From: Bacteroidetes bacterium UBA1947 | GTDB taxonomy: Bacteria; Bacteroidota; Bacteroidia; Chitinophagales; Chitinophagaceae | Length of the DNA: 41,117 nucleotides | NCBI GenBank assembly: GCA_002336915.1 | Contig: DDET01000028.1 | Coordinates: 747 to 41,863, forward strand | Reading direction: 5' to 3' | In this document: in pieces, positions 25,229 through 32,469 of the stretch | Layout: every line of letters begins with the position of its first letter | How positions within the stretch are numbered: position 1 is the first letter of the stretch | Notes under the pieces: generated by a model | The model's input: the letters and a program-made list of their open reading frames with translations, nothing else | The model's database searches: none | Told to the model about the DNA's origin: nothing | Made by a program: the position numbers and the translations under genes

Positions 25229-26401
25229 ATGACAAGTAAATATCAGGCCATTTTTATTGGAAATCCTAACCCTTTCCTTTCTGAGATTTTAAATAGCCTC
25301 TTTCAACATATAAATGATCTTGGCATTGATAAGGATGTCATCAATGTTATTGATGAAAAAAATTTCTCAGCAGACTATAAAGCGAATGCCCCTAGCTACT
25401 GTTTGTACTTTGGAGATAGCACAGGAGATTTTAAGAATCTTGATCATTTAGGACGGTTGATCAAAGATGCGACATCGATTTTACCGGTCGTTGAGGACCT
25501 TCGCATTTTTGGCAATGCTATTCCGAATGAATTGAAGGGTATAAACGGGTTTCAGCTATCTTCAAAAGAGGACATTGAGCGTTTGGTTAATTTAATTTTA
25601 GAGGGACTAAATTTACTACGACTGTCTCGACGATTATTCATTAGTTATAAGCGTGATGAATCTAGTACCGTTGCGATTCAATTGTATGAGCAGTTGGAGA
25701 AAGTAAATTTCGATGTTTTTCTAGACACACATAGTATTAAGCCAGGTGAGCCGTTTCAGGATGAGTTATGGCACAGACTTGCAGACACCGATGTTGTTGT
25801 ACTTTTGAATACGCCAGGCTTTCTTAAGAGTAATTGGACCACTCAAGAACTTGCCCAGGCTAATGCGATGTCAATTGGAATATTACAACTAATATGGCCA
25901 ACACATACGCTAGAAAGAGATGCCGAATTGAGTATTGCATTACAATTATATGAGACTGATTTTGGCAATGGATTGTATACTAATTCTAAAAGTTATTTGG
26001 TTGACGGCACGATTAAAAAAATTGTGGATAAAGTCGAGTCGCTGAGAGCCCGAAGTCTAGCAGCAAGACAAGATAATTTAGTAACAGAGTTTGTGGTATC
26101 AGCTCTTAAACTTAAAAAAAGAATAGACTTACAACCTGAAAAATTTATCTTACTAACCCGTTCTGACAATAAGAATATAGTAGTGATACCTACAGTAGGG
26201 GTTCCTCAAGCATTCACATACCATCAGTCAGAAGAGCTTGTTAAACAGGTCAAGTCGAAACATGTTGCTGAAATATACCTTTTGTATGACCATCGAAACA
26301 TACGAAAACGGTGGATTGACCATCTTGTTTGGCTCGATCAATATCTTCCAGTTAAATCCATAAAAATCATTGATGCTGAAAAATGGCTAACAAACATTTA
26401 A
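25229..26401 (+). CDS. Three-part protein with central TIR domain
   Basis: 390 residues. Residues 1-125 form an alpha/beta domain with receiver-like pattern (YQAIFIGNPNPFLSEIL, NAPSYCLYFGDS, KDATSILPVVED). Residues about 134-225 are a TIR domain: RRLFISYKRDESS (box 1), VFLDTHSIKPGEPFQDEL, and the putative catalytic Glu207 in NWTTQELAQAN. Residues 285-390 are an unrecognised alpha/beta domain (PEKFILLTRSDNKNIVVIPT, EIYLLYDHRNIRKRW). It overlaps the SLOG gene by 19 bp, so the two are translationally coupled. Such TIR proteins with flanking sensor domains commonly pair with SLOG proteins in predicted nucleotide-signalling systems. Confidence 0.82.
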   Translation: MTSKYQAIFIGNPNPFLSEILNSLFQHINDLGIDKDVINVIDEKNFSADYKANAPSYCLYFGDSTGDFKNLDHLGRLIKDATSILPVVEDLRIFGNAIPNELKGINGFQLSSKEDIERLVNLILEGLNLLRLSRRLFISYKRDESSTVAIQLYEQLEKVNFDVFLDTHSIKPGEPFQDELWHRLADTDVVVLLNTPGFLKSNWTTQELAQANAMSIGILQLIWPTHTLERDAELSIALQLYETDFGNGLYTNSKSYLVDGTIKKIVDKVESLRARSLAARQDNLVTEFVVSALKLKKRIDLQPEKFILLTRSDNKNIVVIPTVGVPQAFTYHQSEELVKQVKSKHVAEIYLLYDHRNIRKRWIDHLVWLDQYLPVKSIKIIDAEKWLTNI

Positions 26402-26967
26402 ATAAAATTTTCCTATCTGCTAGCATCCCTTATGAAGAAAGGGATAGGAAGTTTTATGATACTGCAGATATAATTGCTATAAGAGATGCGGTACGTGCTT
26501 TAGCAACAGTAGTGATACCTAAGGCGCAATTGATTTGGGGTGGTCATCCAGCTATTACACCGCTCATTAGGTTTGTATTAGAGAAAATGGATGTTGGCTT
26601 AAAAGAACATGTTACTCTTTATCAATCTAATTTTTTCAGAGATTTCTTTCCTAAAGACAATTTTGCATTTGAGCACATTGAAGTTACGAGAACAAATGAT
26701 GACCAAGCTAGCAGTCTATCCTTAATGAGAAATGAAATGATTGGGGAAAATAACTTTCAAGCTGGAATTTTCATTGGTGGTATGGAAGGTGTTATACTTG
26801 AATACAATTTATTTAGAGAATTTCACCCAAACGCACTTATATTTCCTATAGCGAGCACTGGAGCTGCTGCTAAAATTATTTATGACGAGATGGCGATTGG
26901 AAGAGACGAGCGACTTGAAAATGATTACGCTTATATGGCCTTATTCAAAGATCTTTTAAAGCTGTAG
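26383..26967 (+). CDS. Stand-alone SLOG-like nucleotide-binding protein
   Basis: 194 residues with a Rossmann-like LOG/SLOG layout: KIFLSASIP (strand 1), IPKAQLIWGGHPAITPLIRF with the Gly-rich GGHP (53-56), AGIFIGGMEGVILEYNLF with GGMEG (132-136), and STGAAAKIIYDE near the end. SLOG domains bind or process nucleotide-derived ligands; in type I Thoeris the SLOG part of ThsA binds the TIR-made signal and activates its SIR2 part. Here the SLOG is a separate polypeptide, sandwiched between two TIR genes and coupled to the first. It may be a ligand sensor, or an enzyme making or breaking the ligand. Confidence 0.72.
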   Translation: MANKHLNKIFLSASIPYEERDRKFYDTADIIAIRDAVRALATVVIPKAQLIWGGHPAITPLIRFVLEKMDVGLKEHVTLYQSNFFRDFFPKDNFAFEHIEVTRTNDDQASSLSLMRNEMIGENNFQAGIFIGGMEGVILEYNLFREFHPNALIFPIASTGAAAKIIYDEMAIGRDERLENDYAYMALFKDLLKL

Positions 26968-26979
26968 ATATAATTTCAT

Positions 26980-27651
26980 ATGGGAAAGAAAATTTTCGTG
27001 TCATATAAACATATGGATTATAATGTGCGGTCTATTTCCGAATGTAAACCAACTACAGCCAGGGATTACGTAGATAGACTCCAAGATCTCATTGAAGAGG
27101 AGGACCATATTTACAAAGGAGAGAATGACAATGAAGATTTAAGTTCATTAAGGGATACCACAATTGGTTCAAAATTGGGTGATAAAATTTTTGATAGCAC
27201 TGTGACAGTGGTATTGATATCTAAAGAAATGAAAGAAAATGTATCAGAAGCAGATCAGTGGATTCCCTGGGAAGTATCGTACTCATTAAAAGAACAAAGC
27301 CGTGAAGGAAAAATTAGTAAAACAAATGCCGTGTTGGCTGTCGTTATTCCTGATAGAGAGGGGCGCTATGATTATTATATAGAGGAAAATACGTGTCCGC
27401 TCTGTAAGTGTAGGAATCTTAAAACGTATGTTTTATTCCAGATATTAAGAGACAATATGTTTAATATTAAAACACCAGAATTTACTGACTGTCCCAATCA
27501 CCTAGACAGTAAACCATATCGTGGCTACTCATCATATATTTATTCCGTAAAATGGGATGATTTTGTCAAAGATATAAATAAATATTTAGACATATCAGTA
27601 AGCATTATGCAAAACATCTTAAACTATGGCTTAACAAAAGTTGTGCAATAA
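26980..27651 (+). CDS. TIR-like protein with Cys/His cluster
   Basis: 223 residues. Begins KKIFVSYKHMDYNVRS, a TIR-like start; ARDYVDRLQDLIEEEDHIYK, DSTVTVVLISKEM and the putative catalytic Glu98 in QWIPWEVSYSLKEQ follow. A later segment has Cys139-x2-Cys142-x-Cys144 and Cys171-x2-His174, a plausible zinc site inserted after the TIR core. Third gene of the unit, 12 bp after the SLOG gene. With the 390-aa TIR protein and the SLOG it forms a three-protein set in which two different TIRs share one SLOG. Confidence 0.78.
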   Translation: MGKKIFVSYKHMDYNVRSISECKPTTARDYVDRLQDLIEEEDHIYKGENDNEDLSSLRDTTIGSKLGDKIFDSTVTVVLISKEMKENVSEADQWIPWEVSYSLKEQSREGKISKTNAVLAVVIPDREGRYDYYIEENTCPLCKCRNLKTYVLFQILRDNMFNIKTPEFTDCPNHLDSKPYRGYSSYIYSVKWDDFVKDINKYLDISVSIMQNILNYGLTKVVQ

Positions 27652-27661
27652 GTAGCATAAC

Positions 27662-27705
27662 CTACTCAAAAGAAAGCTATCAAAACACGGCCTTCTTTTG
27701 AGTAG
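27662..27705. terminator. Bidirectional hairpin after the TIR-SLOG-TIR unit
   Basis: Perfect 13-bp inverted repeat CTACTCAAAAGAA / TTCTTTTGAGTAG with an 18-nt loop, between convergent genes ending at 27651 (+) and 27716 (-). The T-rich arms allow it to act in both directions. Confidence 0.6.
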
Positions 27706-27715
27706 AATAGGAATG

Positions 27716-27949
27716 TTATAATGGCTTAAGTTTCCCTTTCAAGCATTCTAAAAACTTATCTCTTGGCCGGGGTGCCGGAATTGACTTACAGCAAGAATCA
27801 ACTGCCTGTTCGACTTCCTGTTGTGTATAATACGGGAATTCTTCACGAATGATTTTAACAATATATTCCCTTTCGTACTTTTCATCGCAAGCAACGAAGT
27901 TTCTATCATATTTTTTCTTGTGCTTGTCATCTACGTTATTCCAACTCAT
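27716..27949 (-). CDS. Small conserved-looking protein, unknown
   Basis: 77 residues, hydrophilic and helical: FVACDEKYEREYIVKIIREE, then YTQQEVEQAVDSCCKSI and APRPRDKFLECLKGKL. The Cys pair and the APRPR-x-KFLECL segment look conserved, but I cannot name a family. It has its own leader carrying the same 26-bp element as the next gene, 14 bp before its start. Confidence 0.55.
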   Translation of the reverse strand: MSWNNVDDKHKKKYDRNFVACDEKYEREYIVKIIREEFPYYTQQEVEQAVDSCCKSIPAPRPRDKFLECLKGKLKPL

Positions 27950-27963
27950 AAAATTTATTTTAT

Positions 27964-28378
27964 CGCCTACTCTATATCCTGTTTTCGGCTTACCAGGTAC
28001 TTAAAAATTTTATCTCCATAATTAAAGGATTGCAGTTTTGTTATTTGTTTCAGAATATACTTTTACCCCTTTTAAATCTTTCGGGAAACTATCCCAGTTG
28101 TATGTTTTAGCTAAAATTTCTGTGATGACATCTATATGCCCTCCGGTAGGTTCATCTGCTATAAAATCAAATTCATAAATGCCATCCCTCGGCGGAGTAA
28201 CATAAACATATGGCTCTAGTCTCGCATTGCTATAGCCACCTGTTCTAACCTGCCCTTTAGCATTGATTACCAATATAGGTGGCAGCTTTTTTATGATCTC
28301 AAGTTTAACTTCTGTAACCTGATAGATTTTCTTGCTCATATTGTATTTGTTGCGCCTACTCTATATCCTGTTTTCGGC
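27964..28378 (-). repeat. Pair of identical 26-bp leader repeats
   Basis: The same 26 bp occur at 27964-27989 and 28353-28378 (shared core CTCTATATCCTGTTTTCGGC), followed in both by CCAGGT a few bases on. On the minus strand each ends 13-14 nt before a start codon (27949 and 28339). The repeats are 389 bp apart and bracket exactly one gene. Either a shared promoter or operator, or recombination sites of a small cassette. Confidence 0.75.
28022..28339 (-). CDS. Small protein, unknown
   Basis: 105 residues without membrane segments: an amphipathic first strand (QVTEVKLEIIKKLPPILVIN), then a beta-rich middle with YVYVTPPRDGIYEFDFIADE and PTGGHIDVITEIL, and a helix. The PPRDGIYEFDF segment looks like a conserved motif. 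Flanked by the two 26-bp repeats. No function can be assigned. Confidence 0.55.
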   Translation of the reverse strand: MSKKIYQVTEVKLEIIKKLPPILVINAKGQVRTGGYSNARLEPYVYVTPPRDGIYEFDFIADEPTGGHIDVITEILAKTYNWDSFPKDLKGVKVYSETNNKTAIL

Positions 28379-28430
28379 ATATCCAGGTTTCGTTATTATT
28401 TTGATATAAAAGTTGGGAAATTATACGTTA

Positions 28431-28458
28431 TAAAAAACCGTGTTTTAACGGTTTTTTA
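28431..28458. terminator. Intrinsic terminator hairpin
   Basis: TAAAAAACCG / CGGTTTTTTA, a perfect 10-bp stem with an 8-nt loop and A/T tracts on both sides, so it can work in both directions. The nearest gene on the minus strand to the right is over 1.9 kb away, so it may terminate a transcript from the non-coding stretch. Confidence 0.7.
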
Positions 28459-29236
28459 TAATAACAGGTTGATATACCTTTGCGGGCTTTTATTTTTTAT
28501 CTAAAATGATTAACTAGTTATAACAGAAGCACAGAATCTATGATACCTAGACTCTTTAGCTGCTGAGTTGATAGATGAAAGTTATTATAGTGCTAATTAC
28601 AGAGCTAGTAACATATCAATAAACTGAAGAAGCTCCGGTAGGTAAATATCATTCACAAAGAATTTTAAATTAATTGAGGAGCCAACAATATAGAGGGCTA
28701 TGGGGAGAATCTAAAAGAAATCACACATTGACATTCACACATGCATAAGCAAGAGGCACCAACCGGTGTATATGAATGAATTCAGCCTCCGGCATAACAA
28801 TAGGATCGAAGACGATATATTTTGAGAAAATCTAAATTATATAGCATAAATTCTGCCATTTTTTCACAATTCCTTAACTTTTAGTGCCAAAAACGCTCAT
28901 TGAGTTAAATAATTATTTAATAAATTACGCTTATATGACAATTTGACTAACATTTGTAGCCTTATTGGTGCCGGTATAGGATTTGCCTTATGGCAGATAA
29001 CCAAAATGTATAAATGAATAACAACGTCCTATAATGAATAGGAGAATAAGAAGAGAATGGTAAGTGGGAAAGACCACTTCGGAGGCTGTTCACCTCAATC
29101 ACACAGATAAAATACCTTAAGCGGTGCGAAAGTATGAAAACTGCTGAATAAAGCAAATACTTCGAAATTTTATTGTTTCCTCGGATACCGTCCTGCTACG
29201 TGAGAATTTTCAGTGGATGAACATTAATTACAACAA
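28459..29236. other. AT-rich stretch without a recognisable gene
   Basis: About 780 bp in which all frames are interrupted and no family motif appears; the only open frame of note (28962-29156, minus) has no recognisable content. A TACCTTTG element at 28475-28482 (+) could drive transcription. Local inverted repeats occur near 29068-29085 (AAGTGG/CCACTT). It may hold a decayed gene or a non-coding RNA; I see nothing decisive. Confidence 0.45.
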
Positions 29237-29500
29237 ATGGCAACAATTATTACTTACGATGTGCCTAGTAAGCACACAGATATCAAAAAAGCAATGTTTG
29301 CATTAGGTTATACAGACAAGTTTGTTAGTGATGGTAGATACGTTTATCTACCTAATACAACGGTTTATCATCAAACAAAAAGCCCTGTCACAGCGAGGAC
29401 CGAATTACAAACTGTCTGTACTCGGCTAAATGTTCATCTTGAACGTTGTATAGCAACAGACTTAACTAACTGGTCAGCCATTTATGGCGAACCGTTTTAA
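29237..29500 (+). CDS. Small Cas2-like (ferredoxin-fold) protein
   Basis: 87 residues with a beta-alpha-beta-beta-alpha-beta pattern: ATIITYDVPSKHTDIKKAMF (strand, Asp8, helix), RYVYLPNTTVYHQTKS (two strands), PVTARTELQTVCTRLN (helix), HLERCIATDLTNW (strand). The YDVPSK start and the size recall Cas2 and VapD, but there is no Cas1, repeat array or other cas gene here, so a CRISPR role is unlikely. A stand-alone nuclease-fold or toxin-like protein is possible. Followed after 63 bp by another small gene, probably co-transcribed. Confidence 0.55.
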   Translation: MATIITYDVPSKHTDIKKAMFALGYTDKFVSDGRYVYLPNTTVYHQTKSPVTARTELQTVCTRLNVHLERCIATDLTNWSAIYGEPF

Positions 29501-29563
29501 TGATGGACTAGCGGGCCGGTTAATTAATACTGGCCCACCATTCTTTACACTAAAAAATACAAC

Positions 29564-29767
29564 ATGGCAAAAGAACGTTCAAGGAACGAAAACGGTGAAT
29601 ACCGCCGGAAGCGTTCGGACTCCAAAGTCCAAAATTTGAAGGATACCTATCCTGAATTTGATGGTATCAATGGTAATACCCATTTAGGCACGTTGATGGA
29701 AAAGTATGATACTGATTCCTTAGACGGTGTGCGAAAAGCGTTGCGCCAGGAGAACAAGAAGCAATAA
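29564..29767 (+). CDS. Small basic protein, unknown
   Basis: 67 residues, strongly charged: MAKERSRNENGEYRRKRSDS, then VQNLKDTYPEFDGINGNTHL and DSLDGVRKALRQENKK. The N-terminus is basic and probably disordered, the rest helical, as expected of a nucleic-acid-associated accessory protein. Similar short proteins accompany mobile elements in this phylum, as far as I recall. Lies downstream of the Cas2-like gene. Confidence 0.55.
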   Translation: MAKERSRNENGEYRRKRSDSKVQNLKDTYPEFDGINGNTHLGTLMEKYDTDSLDGVRKALRQENKKQ

Positions 29768-29817
29768 TAATCGATGGGTGGTGCAGAAATACGCACCACC
29801 CATTATAAAGCAATTTT

Positions 29818-30264
29818 ATGAACATAAATCTTAGTGAATGGAAATTAATTAGAAAAGGGCAGATTGATGACTCTTTTGTTGGTTTTGATGGTGATTCAAT
29901 TTTCGAACTTACCGATGGATCTTTTTGGCACCAAACTGTCTATAAGTACCATTATCATTATGCTTATCGTCCTTCGGTAAGTTTTTATTATCGTGGCGGC
30001 CATACTATAATGGTGGTGGAAGGCATGAATGACTTTGTAGAGGTAGAAGAAGTAGCAGGAGAAAAATATACTATAATAAATGATTTCAGAGGATGGACTG
30101 GCCATACTTTATTTGAAATGCAGAACCATGAAATATGGAAACAAAAAGAGTATGCAAATCATTACCATTATGCTTACAGACCAGAAGCGACAATTGTACG
30201 AGTTGGTGGAGATTATATTATGACAGTAGACGGAGAATCTGTTAAAGTTATCCGGATTAAGTAA
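29818..30264 (+). CDS. Two-repeat beta-rich protein (HYHYAYRP motif)
   Basis: 148 residues made of two tandem copies of a domain of about 65 residues. Copy 1 (about 15-80) has SIFELTDGSFWHQTVYKY, then HYHYAYRPSVSFYYRGGHTI. Copy 2 (about 86-147) has TLFEMQNHEIWKQKEYAN, then HYHYAYRPEATIVRVGGDYI. The shared HYHYAYRP octapeptide is exact. An SH3-like small barrel is likely. Cytoplasmic, no signal. Function unknown; the His/Tyr/Arg cluster could bind a ligand or metal. Confidence 0.65.
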   Translation: MNINLSEWKLIRKGQIDDSFVGFDGDSIFELTDGSFWHQTVYKYHYHYAYRPSVSFYYRGGHTIMVVEGMNDFVEVEEVAGEKYTIINDFRGWTGHTLFEMQNHEIWKQKEYANHYHYAYRPEATIVRVGGDYIMTVDGESVKVIRIK

Positions 30265-30383
30265 AGGAAACTTCACTCACCTTGGACTCGTGTCAGAGGT
30301 AACCACCATACTAGTTAATTATTAGCTACCTCTGTCCCTCCTCTCGGCTATCCGATATATGGTATAATTGTCAATTATTTTTC

Positions 30384-31310
30384 CTATTTCTTTCTATATC
30401 TATCAAGGTCAAATGTTCCAGTATATACTAAGATACTAGTTGTCATGAGATATATCGATTCAGCCTGCGCCCTAGAAAAATGTCCAGTTGAAGGATTGTG
30501 ATGAGACTTAGATGAAATATTGTAGGTAGAATCTACTACTTTGGTAAGCCAAATATCGGTCTCATTCACGGTATCTGAAATCCAGTCTTTTTCGGTTTTA
30601 CCTTTTATTTCATCCTTAACGATCTTAAGCTTATTTCGTATGGGGTCAAGAGCACTTCGACAATGAGCAACTGTTTTATCGTAATCACAATTTTGAAAGT
30701 ACTTTATCGCCTCAGTCAATTCATCCAGGGCAGTCTTTTGCACCTCATTAATTAATTTAGATGCGGATGGGACTTCAATAATGGTGATACCTTCATATCC
30801 CATTGCTGGCAAAATTTTGTTTACCCAATTTGATTGAGGTATTTCTAAAGGAAGAGCCGGAATATCAATATCCTCAAACTCAGATACGAATTCATATGAG
30901 GTGTCATAAGCACCTTCTTTTAACTTCATTGAATTATAGATGCAAAGATGCACCGTTAACTGTATCGTAAACTCAAGGTTGGGATTTCTTAGCTTTTCAA
31001 TTTGAGATAAACGGACACTATCTAATTCAAATTCCAGTGAATAATAAAACTCATTAGAATAACTTACCTTTCGATGCAAAGTGTTGTTCGCCTTGGCAAT
31101 ACAATTATTGAGGCCCTTAACATACATCTTTGCATCTACCCCAAGTATTCCGAATGATTGTTGTTTATTGCTGATGCTTAACGGAGTTACGATAAAAGAT
31201 ATAGGAATAATAAGACTAGGGCTATTTTGCCCACCGCTCCCTGTAATTTTCGTGACATCAACATGAACCTTTTGTCCCTGATGCCTAATACTAAAATATT
31301 GTTCCGACAT
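30384..31310 (-). CDS. Unknown protein with HEPN-like C-terminal domain
   Basis: 308 residues. Residues 1-160 are beta-rich (IIPISFIVTPLSIS, FYYSLEFELDSVRLSQIEKL). Residues about 190-305 are helical: ALDELTEAIKYFQNCDYDKT, VAHCRSALDPIRNKLK, and SHHNPSTGHFSRAQAESIYL. A helical bundle with paired helices and polar His/Arg residues recalls HEPN domains, but a clear R-x4-6-H motif is not seen, so this is tentative. Monocistronic. In an island with TIR genes a defence or toxin role is possible but unproven. Confidence 0.55.
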   Translation of the reverse strand: MSEQYFSIRHQGQKVHVDVTKITGSGGQNSPSLIIPISFIVTPLSISNKQQSFGILGVDAKMYVKGLNNCIAKANNTLHRKVSYSNEFYYSLEFELDSVRLSQIEKLRNPNLEFTIQLTVHLCIYNSMKLKEGAYDTSYEFVSEFEDIDIPALPLEIPQSNWVNKILPAMGYEGITIIEVPSASKLINEVQKTALDELTEAIKYFQNCDYDKTVAHCRSALDPIRNKLKIVKDEIKGKTEKDWISDTVNETDIWLTKVVDSTYNISSKSHHNPSTGHFSRAQAESIYLMTTSILVYTGTFDLDRYRKK

Positions 31311-32074
31311 TGTTTAGTTAACTATCCACAAAGGTATTTTAGTAAATGGAGAATACAAAGGTGTGCAATTGCACATTTCAAAATGATGTCTGCTCCACTT
31401 CGTTCTGCAGCCACAGGTAATCGGAATTCAGCTTTCATGTTCGGCAAATAATCTGCCAAGCCAAACAGGCACTTGCTACTCGTTCAGCCACTCGCTACGC
31501 AAGAACCTGTTTGCCCGATCTAAAGGGAGCTATCGCATACCCTTTAATCGGGTACGCTTGTCATATTCTTTGCAGCTCACAAGAAAGCTTCATGGCAGCT
31601 TATGTGTACTTTACAAAGCTGCGTTCATTCCCGCTCCGTTTCTTTCCATGCGTTCCATTCACTGGCTCTGCGGCAGCTTCGCAGATGCTATAGGCTCTGC
31701 ACAAAGCCACTCCCCACAATAGCATCACTGCTTCACCCGGCTCTGAAGTTCATTACTCTTATTACACTCCACTACGTTCTCCATTCACTTAGCCTTGTAA
31801 AGTCCACCCGCTGCCTGTCGTTTGTGCTCGCCTGCGAAGCCACCGGCTGCGTGTCGGGCGGGTGCTGGCACAACCCCACGCGTATTTACATGCCACGCAC
31901 CCGCCCTCACTGTGCGACCTGGCATTACATAGCCAGTCAGGTCGCCCCAGCCTGTGGCGCTCGCAGCTTCATTCACTACGTTATCACTTCGTTCATTTCG
32001 CTTTTACGGCGAGCAAAGGACAGCAGTGACTATGTGTTTAATCATTTAGTATCTTCGTATTAAATAGAAAGGCC
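31311..32074. other. GC-shifted repetitive stretch without a gene
   Basis: About 760 bp distinctly richer in GC than the genes on either side. It is full of short variants of CACT(A/C)CGTTC, CTTCGTTC and ACTCGCTACG (for example 31397-31404, 31480-31500, 31768-31790, 31973-31996). A TGTGCAATTGCACA palindrome lies at 31362-31375. Open frames through it have low-complexity Cys/His/Ser-rich translations without family features. Such spacers occur in mobile elements, but I cannot identify an origin or attachment site. Confidence 0.5.
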
Positions 32075-32410
32075 ATGGACAAAGAAGCAGTAAAGCAAAT
32101 TGTTTTACAGAAGTTGCCTCATGAGGCAGTCTCCAAGTTTACGAGAATTCATTTCGCTATTATTGACGAAGGAATAGAAGCCTTACTAAGCGGAAAAACG
32201 ACTTACAATGGCGCTATGCCCATTACAGATGATGAATGGTATATCGGAGTAAGTATGCATTTTATTACCGCTGTTGCAGCATTTGAGGGTATGCTAAAAG
32301 GTGCCAGGAATGCCTATCCTCAAGACCCTGTGAATGTTACCGTGAACTATCGTGGTGAGTCATTTACCTACGATTTTAAACCCATCGGAGTGGTGCAAGA
32401 TCTCGAATAG
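32075..32410 (+). CDS. Small protein, unknown
   Basis: 111 residues: a helical first half (KEAVKQIVLQKLPHEAVSKF, FAIIDEGIEALLSG) with TTYNGAMPITDDEWYIGVSM, a hydrophobic helix (FITAVAAFEGMLKGA), and a C-terminal beta hairpin (VNVTVNYRGESFTYDFKPIG). No known family recognised. Same strand as the HTH gene that follows after 59 bp, which has its own promoter. Confidence 0.55.
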   Translation: MDKEAVKQIVLQKLPHEAVSKFTRIHFAIIDEGIEALLSGKTTYNGAMPITDDEWYIGVSMHFITAVAAFEGMLKGARNAYPQDPVNVTVNYRGESFTYDFKPIGVVQDLE

Positions 32411-32449
32411 CTATTGCGAAAAGTTTAGCACATAGTCTAGGATACACAA

Positions 32450-32457
32450 TACTTTTG
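32450..32457 (+). promoter_or_regulatory. -7 element for the HTH gene
   Basis: TACTTTTG matches TAnnTTTG, 12 bp before the start at 32470. It overlaps the TAGGATACACAAT element (32438-32450) that also occurs at 23372. Confidence 0.55.
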
Positions 32458-32469
32458 ACGTAAAAAGAT

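Noticed and set aside
28962..29156. 64-aa frame on the minus strand
   Set aside because: No recognisable motif or leader; no support for coding beyond being open.
29237..29500. CRISPR-Cas adaptation locus
   Set aside because: The Cas2-like protein has no cas1, effector genes or repeat array within the window.
31602..32063. 153-aa frame on the plus strand
   Set aside because: Cys/His/Ser-rich translation without family motifs, running through short-repeat DNA; more likely a chance open frame.
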